Shown: positions 25,136 through 34,880 of the stretch, in pieces | Layout of the letters: every line of letters begins with the position of its first letter | Numbering within the stretch: position 1 is the stretch's first letter | NCBI GenBank assembly: GCA_012838915.1 | Contig: DUOI01000113.1 | Location: forward strand, 1-64,000 | Source: Clostridiales bacterium | GTDB taxonomy: Bacteria; Bacillota; Clostridia; Caldicoprobacterales; DTU083 | DNA length: 64,000 nucleotides | Reading direction: 5' to 3' | Notes under the pieces: generated by a model | Database searches by the model: none | What the model saw: the letters and a program-made list of their open reading frames with translations, nothing else | Told to the model about the DNA's origin: nothing | Translations under genes and position numbers: made by a program

Positions 25136-28100
25136 TGCCAAAGTGGACAAAGGAGCAGCAGGCAGCAATTGATGCCCGGGGATGCAATCTGTTGGTAGCA
25201 GCGGCAGCCGGCTCCGGAAAAACTGCAGTACTGGTGGAACGGATACTGCAGCTCATACTGAAGGACGGTGTGCCCATCGACAGGCTGCTGGTAGTAACCT
25301 TTACCAATGCAGCTGCCGGCGAGATGCGGGAGAGGATCGGTTCCGCCCTGGTAAAAGCCATAGACCGGGGCAGTGGAGATAATGAACATCTCAGGCAGCA
25401 GCTTAACCTTCTTTCCAGGGCATCCATCAGTACCATTCACTCCTTCTGTATCAGCGTTATCAGGAAGTACTTTCATGTAATAAATCTGGACCCGGGTTTC
25501 CGTATTGGCGATGAAACTGAGTGCAGTCTGATTAAAATGGAAGTGATAGAAGATCTCTTTGAAAGGGAGTATGATAAGGGATCCGAAACCTTTTTAGGGC
25601 TGGTGGAACGATTCAGCGGCAACAAACAGGATACAGACCTTCAGAACCTGGTGCTGCAGCTGCATAAATTTATTCAAAGCAAGCCCTTTCCCCGGGAGTG
25701 GCTGGAGGAGCGGGTTCAGGATTTTGCAAGGGATGCCGGTGAATTGAAGGACAGCCCCTGGTGCCGTACTTTACTGGACACTCTGCAAATGGAGATTCAG
25801 GGCATCATGGATATATTTAAGGAAGCATTGGGGCTGTGCAGCAGATCCAACGGACCTGCTGCCTATGAATACAATTTATATGACGACCTTAATCAGATGA
25901 AGCATATACTGGCCCTTGCTGCTGATAATGACCTGGAAGCTTTCATAGGTGCCTGCGGGCGCATTAAGTTCTCCAGATTGAGGTCATGCGGAAAAGATGT
26001 GGACGAGGATTTGAAGTCGAGGGTCAAAGCGCTGAGAAATAAGGCAAAGGATGAGTGGAAAAACCTGGGCGGCGGTCTGCTGACTGCCGGGCTGGATAAA
26101 GGCCTGGAACAGCTGAATGAATTGTATCCCTATATGCAATACTTATGCGAGCTGGTTTTCAGGTTCGACAAGGAGTTCAGACGTCAAAAGCAGGAAAGGG
26201 GAATTGTCGACTTCAATGACCTGGAGCATTATACCCTGGAAATATTGCAGCATGCCGAAGTTGCACAGGAGCTGCAGCAGAAATATGAATATATATTCAT
26301 TGATGAATACCAGGACAGCAATCTGGTCCAGGAAACCATTCTCAGCTATGTCCGCAGGGAAGACAATCTGTTCATGGTGGGAGATGTAAAACAGAGCATT
26401 TACCGGTTCCGTCTGGCTGATCCTACTATATTTCTGGAGAAGTATGACACATATGTTCCAAAGGAAGGAGCATTAAACCGGCGCATTGATCTGAACAAAA
26501 ATTTCAGGAGCCGGCCAAACATTCTCAATGCCGTCAATTATTTATTTGAAAACATAATGTCCCGCCGTTTCGGTGAACTGGACTATGACGAAAAGGCAGC
26601 CCTATACCCGGGGCTGGAGATGCCGGATATGGAAAATTCGGAAGTTGAGCTTCATTTGATAGAAAAAAAGGCAGACCCGGAGGAGGAACTGGATCCCGAG
26701 AATGAGAACCTGAGCGACTTGGAAGTGGAAGCCTCCGTTGCTGCAGACCGTATTTTGCAATTGGTGGGCACGGAGATTTATGATGCCGGGCTGGGGGCAT
26801 ATCGAAAAGCAGAATACAGGGATATGGTGGTTTTGCTCAGAAGCACCAGGGACAGGGCAACCGTGTTTCAGGAGGTATTTGCCGCCCGTGGGATTCCGGT
26901 TTATGCAGATATCAACACAGGGTATTTTGAGGCCCTGGAAGTGAAAACCATAATAGCCCTGCTGAATCTGATTGACAACAAATACCAGGATATTCCCCTG
27001 CTTACCGTGATGCGCTCTCCCATAGGAGGCTTTAATGCGCAGGATATGATCCGTATACGGACGGAGGCAAGGAGCAGGGCCTTTTACCAGGCGGCTGCGG
27101 AATATGCCCAAAACCGGGATGATGACCTGGCTGAGCGGCTGAAGGAATTTTACGGAAAAATCATTAAATGGCAGACAGCGGCCCGTTACCAGCCCATGGA
27201 GGAGTTTATCTGGAGGCTGTATAAGGAAACCGGCTACTACTATTATGTCGGTGCCATGCCCGGGGGATTGCAGAGGCAGGCCAACCTTCGCATGCTGCTT
27301 GAGCATGCCCGCCGGTTCCAACAGACGTCCATTAAAGGCCTGTTTCAGTTTATCCGGTTTATTGAACGATTGCAGAGCAGCAACGGGGATATGGGCGTGG
27401 CTAAGACCCTGGGCGAAAATGAAAATGTATTGCGCATTATGAGTATCCACAAGAGCAAGGGTTTGGAATTCCCTGTGGTCATTGTGGGAGGCCTGGGCAA
27501 GCGATTCAATTTAACCGACATCAATGCCTCGGTGCTTTTTCATAAGGACCTGGGCCTGGGTGCCAGGTATGTGAATCCGGATACAAGGCAGTCCTGTGAA
27601 ACCATTGCCAAAACAGCCATCAAACAGGTAATCCGGCTGGAAAGCCTGTCCGAGGAAATGCGGATTTTATATGTAGCCCTTACCCGGCCAAAGGACAGGC
27701 TGATACTGCTGGGATCGGCTGACAATTTGCAATATCAAGCGCAAAAGTGGGCGAAACCCATCAGCCCCTATTCCCTTTCCAGGGGAATGAACTTTTTGGA
27801 TTGGATCGGGCCTGTGCTTATGAGGCATCCGGATTGCAATGTCCTCAGGAATTTACTTGAGGAAGCCTTCGATCAGCCCCTGCTTCACAGTGAATCCGGA
27901 TGGAGAGTGCAATTGCATCGCCGCAGCGAGGTTGAAGCATACAAGAGGGAAGATGCCATAAGAGGGCAGGAGCTTTTGTACCGTCTGCAGCATCCCCATG
28001 ATTACATTCACAGCATAATAAGGAAAGCTGAGGAAAAGACGCAGGGCGATAACCGGAAAACCCCCGGGGAGAATGCGGAAAGGATTTGCAATATGATAAA

Positions 28101-28815
28101 AGAGCGTTTTTCCTGGAAATACCCCCACCGGTATGCGGTAAATATTCCCTCCAAGCTGACGGTTACTGAAATAAATAAGCTATACGGCCTGCGGGAAGCA
28201 CAATTGCCGGCAGAAAGGGAGGAGTTTGTCCCATCCTTTATCACAGGCACTTCTTCCCGGCTGGCCCGCCCGGGTTTTCTGGAAGGCAGCAGGCAGTTTA
28301 CCGCTGCTGAAAAAGGAAGCATAGTGCACTTTATTCTTCAACACCTGGAACTGGATCGGGCAGGGGATGAACATGAAGTAGTGCAGCAATTGAATGAGAT
28401 GGTGCAGCGGGAGCTGTTAACGGAAGAGGAAGTACAGGCCGCAGACCTGAATATGATAATGAACTTTCTGAACAGCCAAACAGGACGCCGTATTCGGAAC
28501 GCAGAGGGCGTACGGCGGGAGGTTCCCTTTAATCTCCGTAAGAAGGCCTGTGAGTTGTTTGCGGATATGCAGTCAGGCAGTGATACTCTGTTAGTCCAGG
28601 GCGTAATAGACTGTTTTTTTGAAGAGGAAGGTCAGTGGGTATTGGTGGATTATAAGACGGATTATGTGGATTCCCCGGAAAGGATAAATGAATTGGCACA
28701 GCGTTACCGCATTCAGATGGATTTATATGCAGAGGCACTGGAGCAGATCACCGGAAAACCCGTAAAGGAGCGTATCCTCTGTCTGCTCCATGCAAATCAG
28801 GCGGTAAGCATGTAA
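25135..28815 (+). CDS. addA: ATP-dependent helicase/nuclease subunit AddA
   Basis: 1226 residues. UvrD-type helicase motifs in order: Q motif TKEQQAAIDA, Walker A VAAAAGSGKTAVL (residues 21-33), TFTNAAAGEMRERI, STIHSFC, FIDEYQDSN, GDVKQSIYRFRLADP, NFRSR, MSIHKSKGLEFPVV and VALTRPKDRL. The C-terminal nuclease motif is LVQGVIDCFFEEEGQWVLVDYKTD. It unwinds and degrades DNA ends together with AddB. A GC-rich hairpin (about 28831-28850) without a T run lies in the 70-nt gap to the next gene. Confidence 0.97.
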   Translation: MPKWTKEQQAAIDARGCNLLVAAAAGSGKTAVLVERILQLILKDGVPIDRLLVVTFTNAAAGEMRERIGSALVKAIDRGSGDNEHLRQQLNLLSRASISTIHSFCISVIRKYFHVINLDPGFRIGDETECSLIKMEVIEDLFEREYDKGSETFLGLVERFSGNKQDTDLQNLVLQLHKFIQSKPFPREWLEERVQDFARDAGELKDSPWCRTLLDTLQMEIQGIMDIFKEALGLCSRSNGPAAYEYNLYDDLNQMKHILALAADNDLEAFIGACGRIKFSRLRSCGKDVDEDLKSRVKALRNKAKDEWKNLGGGLLTAGLDKGLEQLNELYPYMQYLCELVFRFDKEFRRQKQERGIVDFNDLEHYTLEILQHAEVAQELQQKYEYIFIDEYQDSNLVQETILSYVRREDNLFMVGDVKQSIYRFRLADPTIFLEKYDTYVPKEGALNRRIDLNKNFRSRPNILNAVNYLFENIMSRRFGELDYDEKAALYPGLEMPDMENSEVELHLIEKKADPEEELDPENENLSDLEVEASVAADRILQLVGTEIYDAGLGAYRKAEYRDMVVLLRSTRDRATVFQEVFAARGIPVYADINTGYFEALEVKTIIALLNLIDNKYQDIPLLTVMRSPIGGFNAQDMIRIRTEARSRAFYQAAAEYAQNRDDDLAERLKEFYGKIIKWQTAARYQPMEEFIWRLYKETGYYYYVGAMPGGLQRQANLRMLLEHARRFQQTSIKGLFQFIRFIERLQSSNGDMGVAKTLGENENVLRIMSIHKSKGLEFPVVIVGGLGKRFNLTDINASVLFHKDLGLGARYVNPDTRQSCETIAKTAIKQVIRLESLSEEMRILYVALTRPKDRLILLGSADNLQYQAQKWAKPISPYSLSRGMNFLDWIGPVLMRHPDCNVLRNLLEEAFDQPLLHSESGWRVQLHRRSEVEAYKREDAIRGQELLYRLQHPHDYIHSIIRKAEEKTQGDNRKTPGENAERICNMIKERFSWKYPHRYAVNIPSKLTVTEINKLYGLREAQLPAEREEFVPSFITGTSSRLARPGFLEGSRQFTAAEKGSIVHFILQHLELDRAGDEHEVVQQLNEMVQRELLTEEEVQAADLNMIMNFLNSQTGRRIRNAEGVRREVPFNLRKKACELFADMQSGSDTLLVQGVIDCFFEEEGQWVLVDYKTDYVDSPERINELAQRYRIQMDLYAEALEQITGKPVKERILCLLHANQAVSM

Positions 28816-28885
28816 AAAGCATTATATCTGCCCGGCAACCGGCCGGGAAAAATTGAAACGATTTTTAAGATAGGGTGAGGTAATT

Positions 28886-30151
28886 ATGATTCAAATGATA
28901 AAAAAATGGATGCTGAATATTGGTTTTTCAAAAAGCTGGGCCTCGCCCCTGGCCAATGCTGTCATGGTTTTATTGATTGTTCTGGCCTGCATTCTGTGCT
29001 GGCTGTTTGTTAAAACCATTCTTATAAGGGTAATCGCTGTATACATCAGACGCAGTAAAAGCAAATGGGATGATATTTTTCTGGAACGCCGCCTGTTCTC
29101 CAGAGCTGCCAATTTGGCTCCTGCCATTATCCTGCATTTGTCTGCACCTGTATTTCCCGGCATTCAGGTATGGATTCAGCGGCTGGCTTTATCCCATATT
29201 GCTCTGGTTACCCTGCTCATCATCTTTTCCCTTTTGGATGGATTGGAAGAAATTTACCGGACCTTTGAAATCTCCAGGGAAAAGCCTATAAAAGGGATTT
29301 TGCAGGTATTGAAAATCATTTTCTCTGCAGTTGCTTTTATTATTATTGTTTCCATTCTGGTGGATCGGTCTCCCTGGGCACTCCTCAGCGGAATCGGTGT
29401 GTTTTCTGCTGTTCTGCTGCTGATTTTTCAAAACTCCATTTTGGGCTTTGTAGCAGGTATTCAGTTGGCGGTCAATGATATGGTACGAGTGGGTGACTGG
29501 ATTGAAATGCCCAAATACAATGCGGACGGAAACGTTATTGAGATTACATTACATACGGTTAAGGTACAAAATTGGGATAAGACCATCACTATGATTCCCA
29601 GCCACACAATGGTTTCCGATTCCTTCAAAAACTGGCGGGGAATGAGGGAATCCGGCGGCAGGAGAATCAAGCGGACGGTTTATATTGATATAAACAGCAT
29701 AAAATTCTGTACGGATGAAATGCTGCAAAGGTTTGAAAAACTAGATTATACTGCCGATTATATAAAGGAAAAAAGAAAGGAAGCAGATGAACACGGCAAG
29801 GCGCCGGACATGGGCCCGGAACAAGGGGTAAAGGGCAGACGGATAACCAATATTGGAATTTTTCGCGCCTATATGCAGAAATACCTGGAAAACCTGCCCG
29901 GCCTCAACAGGAACATGACTGTAATGGTAAGGCAGCAGGCGCCCACCCAGTACGGACTGCCCATTGAGATTTACTGTTTTTCAGCAAGTACTCAACTGGC
30001 AGGCTATGAATCCGTACAGGCTGAAATCATTGATCATGTGCTGGCGGTAATTCCCCAATTTGATCTGAGAATCTACCAGAGCCCTTCCGGCAAGGATTTC
30101 ATGTCTACCCTTGCTGCCGGTAATCAGCCAGGAAGGAGCCTATCCGATTAA
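28886..30151 (+). CDS. mechanosensitive ion channel, MscS family (YbdG/YnaI-like)
   Basis: 421 residues with about five membrane helices. The pore-lining helix and beta domain are visible as SGIGVFSAVLLLIFQNSILGFVAGIQLAVNDMVRVGDWIEMP, followed by the conserved VQNWDKTITMIPSH. The long C-terminal region after residue 290 matches the larger YbdG type rather than the minimal MscS. It opens under membrane tension to relieve osmotic downshock. ATG 28886 follows GGTGAGG. The 3' end overlaps the convergent aminotransferase gene by 47 nt. Confidence 0.9.
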   Translation: MIQMIKKWMLNIGFSKSWASPLANAVMVLLIVLACILCWLFVKTILIRVIAVYIRRSKSKWDDIFLERRLFSRAANLAPAIILHLSAPVFPGIQVWIQRLALSHIALVTLLIIFSLLDGLEEIYRTFEISREKPIKGILQVLKIIFSAVAFIIIVSILVDRSPWALLSGIGVFSAVLLLIFQNSILGFVAGIQLAVNDMVRVGDWIEMPKYNADGNVIEITLHTVKVQNWDKTITMIPSHTMVSDSFKNWRGMRESGGRRIKRTVYIDINSIKFCTDEMLQRFEKLDYTADYIKEKRKEADEHGKAPDMGPEQGVKGRRITNIGIFRAYMQKYLENLPGLNRNMTVMVRQQAPTQYGLPIEIYCFSASTQLAGYESVQAEIIDHVLAVIPQFDLRIYQSPSGKDFMSTLAAGNQPGRSLSD

Positions 30152-31325
30152 TGGCTTTTTTCAAATCCTCTTTGGGCGGCAGGAATACTAAACGGAAATG
30201 ATCCGGATGGGGCCAGTTAAATCCGGTACCCTGTACCAGGAGAACTTTTTTAGCCAATAGGAGGTCCCTTATAAACATCATATCGTCTTTAATATTGAAC
30301 CGTTCTACATCCACCTTAGGAAAGGCATAAAAGGCTCCTTTGGGTTTAACGCAGGACAAGCCGGGAATGTCATTGAGCATTTTATATGTCAGATCCCGTT
30401 GCTCCCTCAGCCTTCCTCCTGGGACAATATACTCATTTATACTCTGATACCCGCCTAAAGCAGTTTGAATGGTATATTGAGCCAGGGCATTGCTGCACAG
30501 CCTCATGGAAGCAAGCATGTGAATGCCTTCGATATAGTCTTTTGCTCTATCCTTATCACCGCTTAAAACCATCCAGCCGGCACGGAAACCGGCAATGCGG
30601 TGAGATTTGGACAGCCCGTTGAAGGTTACGCAAAGAACCTCATCGGTGAGAGATGCAAGGGCGTAGTGTTCATCATCTTCATAAATAATCCGATCGTAAA
30701 TTTCATCCGAGAACAGTATCAAATCATGTTCTTCCGCCAGTTTGACAATCTGCAGCAGTATTTCCTTGGGGTATACGGCGCCGGTCGGATTGTTGGGGTT
30801 GATAACCACAATTCCCTTGGTATTGGGGGTAATTTTTTTCTTTATGTCATCAATATCCGGGCACCAGTCAGACTGTTCGTCACACAGATAATGCACCGCC
30901 ACTCCGCCGGCCAGGTTGGTGGATGCGGTCCAAAGGGGATAATCCGGCGCGGGAATCAGGATTTCATCGCCGTTATCCAGCAGCGCCTGCAGGGCAATCA
31001 TAATCAATTCGCTGACTCCGTTCCCCAAATAAATATCATTTACCGTCACACCTTCAATATTCTTTTCCTGGCAATAATGCATTACAGCTTTTCTGGCGGG
31101 GAAAATACCCATGGAATCGGTATAACCCTGCGCTTTTCGTATATTGTAAATAACATCGTGTATGATTTCATCCGGTGCTTCCAAGCCAAAGGGGGCCGGG
31201 TTTCCGATATTCAGCTTCATAATATTATAGCCTTCTTCTTCCAGGCGTTTGGCTTCATCCATTACCGGGCCTCGTATGTCGTAAAGAACATTATCAAGCT
31301 TGTGTGACTTTTTTATTATTGTCAT
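30105..31325 (-). CDS. alaA: class I/II aminotransferase, alanine aminotransferase (AlaA) type
   Basis: 406 residues of fold-type I PLP enzymes. GNPAPFGLEAPDEI, INPNNPTGAVY and the PLP lysine in NGLSKSHRIAGFRAGWM are evident, as is the C-terminal FRLVFLPP that binds the substrate carboxylate. The sequence pattern resembles E. coli AlaA (glutamate-pyruvate aminotransferase) more than AspC. ATG 31325 follows GGGAGG on the minus strand. Its 3' end overlaps the MscS gene; the antisense overlap leaves no terminator between them. Confidence 0.88.
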   Translation of the reverse strand: MTIIKKSHKLDNVLYDIRGPVMDEAKRLEEEGYNIMKLNIGNPAPFGLEAPDEIIHDVIYNIRKAQGYTDSMGIFPARKAVMHYCQEKNIEGVTVNDIYLGNGVSELIMIALQALLDNGDEILIPAPDYPLWTASTNLAGGVAVHYLCDEQSDWCPDIDDIKKKITPNTKGIVVINPNNPTGAVYPKEILLQIVKLAEEHDLILFSDEIYDRIIYEDDEHYALASLTDEVLCVTFNGLSKSHRIAGFRAGWMVLSGDKDRAKDYIEGIHMLASMRLCSNALAQYTIQTALGGYQSINEYIVPGGRLREQRDLTYKMLNDIPGLSCVKPKGAFYAFPKVDVERFNIKDDMMFIRDLLLAKKVLLVQGTGFNWPHPDHFRLVFLPPKEDLKKAINRIGSFLADYRQQG

Positions 31326-31570
31326 GGCTTCCAGCCTCCCTGCAATAATTATTAGATATTCCTTAAATTATATACAATACATGTGCTGAAATCAAGAAAA
31401 CAAGTGGAATTGTTGGCGTAAAATTCCTATGAGTCGTTTCCTTTTGCAGACCTTCTTCTTTTTTAGCTTACCATAGATCTTTTGAGGCTCACTTCTTTCA
31501 TACTTTGTTGACAGAGCCATATATAATTTGAAAGGGCAAGATACAAATGCGCCTGCCCTTGATATACTTA
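31326..31570 (-). terminator. gap with weak hairpin terminator after the AEC transporter gene
   Basis: On the minus strand AAGGGCA pairs with TGCCCTT (plus positions 31532-31538 and 31554-31560), followed by an AT-rich tail rather than a clean T run. The rest of the 245-nt gap shows nothing else apart from the upstream region of the aminotransferase. Confidence 0.4.
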
Positions 31571-32482
31571 TCAGCCGAACAGTAATGTAGATAACCATAT
31601 GATTATGGGCATGGTTATGATACAAAGGATAGTTGACTGACAGATAAGGATAACCGCCCTGATGTAGTCTTTTTCTAACCTTTGAGCATATATTGCCACA
31701 TTTATGCCTACCGGTGCGCATACAGCTATAAGCATTATCTGCTTTATTGATACGTCAAGCCCGGGTACGAGATATAACAGCATCATACTGAGAACCGGAA
31801 TAAATATTAATCTGCCAAATGTTACCCAGTAGCCTTGTTTAAATATAAATATATCCTTAAATGGTGTCTCGCTTAGATAGTAACCCAAGATGATCATTGC
31901 AATTGGTGAATTGCAGGCAGATATGGCAGTGATGCAGGATTGGATCTGTATTGGGAGCCTGAGCTGAAGAAAATATACCAGAAGACCCAATCCAAGGGCA
32001 ATTACCAAGGGATTCAATATCACTTTCTTAAGGCTGAGCTTTTTGTCCTTTGAGAGAAGCCGCTGGCCATATGTCCATTGGAGGATATTGAGAAGTGCAG
32101 TAAAGCCGGCGATATAGAACACGGCATCACTGCCGTATGCTGCAGAAACCAGAGGCATACCCATAAAACCGGCGTTTGAGAAGCTCGAAGAAAATTCATC
32201 TACAGGATTCTTGCGATACAGGAGTTTTGATATTGCTATTGAAACGACGACAAGTAAGGCGCTTACCCCAAAGGATATTAATAGCTTCCACGTTGTTTCA
32301 GTATTGGATTCTCTAATGAATGAAGATATTATAACACATGGGAGTATTACATAAAGGAGAAGTGTGGAAAAAGCTCTGCAACCCTCCTTCGAAATCATAT
32401 TTCTACGATGCAGTATATAACCTATGACACAAAAGATGGCCATTTTAATCAGCTGGTTTAAAATTATCAATGCAGATTCCAT
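31571..32482 (-). CDS. AEC-family (auxin efflux carrier type) transporter
   Basis: 303 residues with about ten hydrophobic helices. The N-terminal IGYILHRRNMISKEGCRAFSTLLLYVILPCVIISSF and the SNAGFMGMPLVSAAYG motif are characteristic of the AEC/membrane transport family (PF03547). Bacterial members move malate, malonate or unknown organic anions; the substrate here is unknown. I chose ATG 32482, 7 nt after GGAGGG on the minus strand. Upstream in-frame codons to 32566 would add a non-homologous, ribosome-site-free extension. Divergent from the ROK regulator, which might control it. Confidence 0.88.
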   Translation of the reverse strand: MESALIILNQLIKMAIFCVIGYILHRRNMISKEGCRAFSTLLLYVILPCVIISSFIRESNTETTWKLLISFGVSALLVVVSIAISKLLYRKNPVDEFSSSFSNAGFMGMPLVSAAYGSDAVFYIAGFTALLNILQWTYGQRLLSKDKKLSLKKVILNPLVIALGLGLLVYFLQLRLPIQIQSCITAISACNSPIAMIILGYYLSETPFKDIFIFKQGYWVTFGRLIFIPVLSMMLLYLVPGLDVSIKQIMLIAVCAPVGINVAIYAQRLEKDYIRAVILICQSTILCIITMPIIIWLSTLLFG

Positions 32483-32675
32483 ATGCCCTCCAAAATAAGC
32501 AAACAGTTTGTTCGGGGATAAAACTAAGCATGTAACAATAGTAACATCGTAATAGAGTGATGACAAGCTTGATAATATGGAAAACTCTTTTTAATGGGCG
32601 CAAAAAATATGAATTATTTAGGTTATTGTAATATTGCAACAAAAAAATGCAGATAATATTGTAATAATTTTATAA

Positions 32676-32739
32676 TTGACAGCTTAAAATAGCAGATGTT
32701 ACTATAATGACAGTAGTTTCGATGGGCGAACAAACTAAT
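32676..32739 (+). promoter_or_regulatory. ROK regulator promoter with XylR-like operator
   Basis: TTGACA (32676-32681) and TATAAT (32703-32708) lie here; the 21-nt distance is too long, so one box may pair with a neighbour. TAGTTT (32714-32719) and AAACTAAT (32732-32739) form an interrupted inverted repeat around CGATGGGCGAAC, close in form to the XylR operators of Bacillus. A second copy precedes the PIG-L gene. Two TATTGTAATA repeats lie upstream (32624-32633, 32657-32666). Confidence 0.6.
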
Positions 32740-32766
32740 AAAAAATAAAAATATTAGGAGAGATTC

Positions 32767-34035
32767 TTGAAGTACTTTGGAATTAGCAACAACCATACAG
32801 CAATAAGCAGCCAGCAGGCTACCAAGGAAGCAAATGCGAAGCTTTTGTTTCGTATTATAGAGCGAGAAGGTCAGATATCGAGAGCCCAGCTATCAAGGAT
32901 TTCAGGCCTGAGCCGTTCTACTGTTTCAGTACTCACTGAAGAGATGATTAGGAATCACATGTTATTGGAAGCAGGAGAAGGAGAGTCAGAACCGACAGGA
33001 AGAAAGCCTATCTTGTTAGAGGTGGATCCTTCAGGGCTTCAGATACCGTGTTTTGCCTTTAGGCCAACAGGTCTGTTATTTGTGCTGTATGATCTTAAAT
33101 ACCAAATAATAGAACAGTGCTTTCTTCCTTATGGTGCCAGGCTGGAGAGAGTTAAAGCTGATGCGTACAAGAAATATGTAAATCCTCCGGAAGATGACGT
33201 AATTGACTTGTTCGATGAAATCATAAATGAGCGGTCACGAAAGACGGAGTGGGACAAAGTCAGGGCCTTGACAATATCATTCCCGGGATCGTTTGATTGG
33301 AAGAACAATACATTTACATCTATTGTATTGGGATGGGCCTTCGGCTCCCGGTTCATAGATAATTTGGGAGCTCGCTTTAGTAGTATTCCTTTACTGGTAG
33401 GAAACCTTTCTGCGTTATTGGCATATGCAGAAAAGAAAGCAGATAACAGCAACAGAGATAATCTTTTGTATATACATATCGGTCAGGGGGTAGGTGCCGG
33501 TATTATTCTTAATAATCAGCCATTTACGGGGGAAAGCGGAATTTCCGGGGAGATTGGCCGTCATATTGTTTCCAAGTATCAAAAGAATGATGAAATTCAT
33601 TGTACACGTTTAGAAGATATTGCATCTATCACTTCATTAATGCGAAGGGTCCGGGACGGAATCAAGAACGGCGAAAATACCGTCTTATTGCAAATGTGCG
33701 GATACAATGCAGAAGCAATCAACATCCCGATGATAAGAAAGGCACTCGAGCAGAAGGATGGATTCGTGATGGAAATCATCAAAGAGATAGCAGTAGAGAT
33801 CAGTTCCGTGATATCCAATACACTTTGTGTATTGGGTTCGATGGATGTTTTTATTGGTGGTGGAATAGAGGAACTTGGTCCTGGTTTCCTTAAGCTGCTC
33901 CAGGATACGATGGCGCATATTGGATATCATAGAGTATTGGGACGCACAAAGGTACAATATACAAGATTGCCGATTAATGGTGATTGTCTGGGCGCTGCAA
34001 AGGCGTATGTCGATAACCAGCTAGTTGTAATTTAA
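32767..34035 (+). CDS. ROK-family transcriptional regulator (NagC/XylR type)
   Basis: 422 residues. N-terminal winged helix (residues ~22-75: ANAKLLFRIIEREGQISRAQLSRISGLSRSTVSVLTEEMI), then the ROK sugar-kinase-like domain with YIHIGQGVGAGIILNNQPFTGESGISGEIGRHIV. The usual zinc motif (CxCGxxGC) is not seen after GRHIV; the region reads KYQKNDEIHCTRLEDIAS. Such proteins repress sugar genes and bind free or phosphorylated sugars. TTG 32767 follows AGGAGAG. The two XylR-like palindromes, before its own gene and before the PIG-L gene, suggest autoregulation and control of the importer. Confidence 0.9.
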   Translation: MKYFGISNNHTAISSQQATKEANAKLLFRIIEREGQISRAQLSRISGLSRSTVSVLTEEMIRNHMLLEAGEGESEPTGRKPILLEVDPSGLQIPCFAFRPTGLLFVLYDLKYQIIEQCFLPYGARLERVKADAYKKYVNPPEDDVIDLFDEIINERSRKTEWDKVRALTISFPGSFDWKNNTFTSIVLGWAFGSRFIDNLGARFSSIPLLVGNLSALLAYAEKKADNSNRDNLLYIHIGQGVGAGIILNNQPFTGESGISGEIGRHIVSKYQKNDEIHCTRLEDIASITSLMRRVRDGIKNGENTVLLQMCGYNAEAINIPMIRKALEQKDGFVMEIIKEIAVEISSVISNTLCVLGSMDVFIGGGIEELGPGFLKLLQDTMAHIGYHRVLGRTKVQYTRLPINGDCLGAAKAYVDNQLVVI

Positions 34036-34074
34036 TCTATAAAGTAACAGGCTAGTTGGTTGTATTTTCCTTAA

Positions 34075-34107
34075 TTAGTTTTAGCACCGAACAAACTAAC
34101 ATATAAT
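34075..34107 (+). promoter_or_regulatory. second XylR-like operator overlapping the importer promoter
   Basis: TTAGTTT (34075-34081) and AAACTAA (34093-34099) form an inverted repeat; the right part CGAACAAACTAA is identical to that at 32727-32738. TATAAT follows at 34102-34107, so a bound repressor would block the promoter. Confidence 0.65.
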
Positions 34108-34141
34108 ATATTAATTGCTACAATTTGGGGGGCAGGAAATT

Positions 34142-34858
34142 ATGAGAGTATTGGCTATAGGATGTCATCCTGATGATCTTGAGATTAATTGTTTTGGCAC
34201 TCTTGCGATCCATGCAAAACGCGGCGATGAGGTTTACATTTGCAATATTGCAAATGGGTGCATGGGAGATATGTTGAATCCACCGGAGGTAACGGCTGCT
34301 ATCCGTCTCAAGGAAGCAAAAGCCGCCGCTGAGAAGATTGGTGCAAAAGAGTATATCTGTCTTGGAGTAGATGATCTTTCAGTGAATTCATATGATGAGG
34401 AGCAGCTAAAGAAAGTTGTAGATGTAATAAGAAAGGTACGCCCGGATTATATCCTCAGCCATGGAATCGATGGCTATATGGATTATCAGCGTGATCACAA
34501 TGAGGCAGCATCTTTAGTATTTAACGCCAGTTTTGTAGCGACTATTCCTAATTATAAGTCAAAGTATCCTGTTTATGAAACTATAACACCGATTTACTTC
34601 TTTGAGCCATCGGCATCAAATGCTTTCCGTCCTACTGACTACGTGGATATCTCAGACGTCATTGATCTTAAGCTTGAGGCGCTCCGCTGTCATGAGAGCC
34701 AGGTTAAGTGGTTGATGGAGCACGTCAGCAAGGATGTGGTGGAAACTACAAAAGCCACAGCGATGTTCCGCGGCAGGCTTTGTAAGACAAAGTATGCAGA
34801 GGCATTCAAAAGATGTGACCAGGTGCTTCGTATGACACCAAAGAGAATGCTTCCATAA
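34142..34858 (+). CDS. PIG-L family deacetylase
   Basis: 238 residues of the LmbE-like fold. The metal motif is GCHPDDLEINCFGTL near the N-terminus (family pattern HPDD..G..G), with a second metal His in YQRDHNEA. PIG-L enzymes remove N-acetyl from GlcNAc conjugates such as GlcNAc-inositol, bacillithiol precursors or chito-oligosaccharides. ATG 34142 follows GGGGGGCAGGAA. It is the first gene of the importer operon, with 22 nt to the permease, which suggests that the imported glycan or conjugate is deacetylated inside the cell (inference). Confidence 0.88.
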   Translation: MRVLAIGCHPDDLEINCFGTLAIHAKRGDEVYICNIANGCMGDMLNPPEVTAAIRLKEAKAAAEKIGAKEYICLGVDDLSVNSYDEEQLKKVVDVIRKVRPDYILSHGIDGYMDYQRDHNEAASLVFNASFVATIPNYKSKYPVYETITPIYFFEPSASNAFRPTDYVDISDVIDLKLEALRCHESQVKWLMEHVSKDVVETTKATAMFRGRLCKTKYAEAFKRCDQVLRMTPKRMLP

Positions 34859-34880
34859 ATATTGATGAAAGGAAAAAGCA

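Noticed and set aside
26602-27450. 282-codon minus-strand frame inside addA
   Set aside because: Fully antisense to strongly conserved AddA helicase motifs, with no ribosome site and Cys/His/Pro-rich random composition.
30600-31307. 235-codon plus-strand frame antisense to the aminotransferase
   Set aside because: No ribosome site; the minus-strand aminotransferase has full family motifs.
31392-31721. 109-codon minus-strand frame overlapping the AEC gene end
   Set aside because: Overlaps a well-supported transporter gene in another frame and contains a low-complexity Lys stretch.
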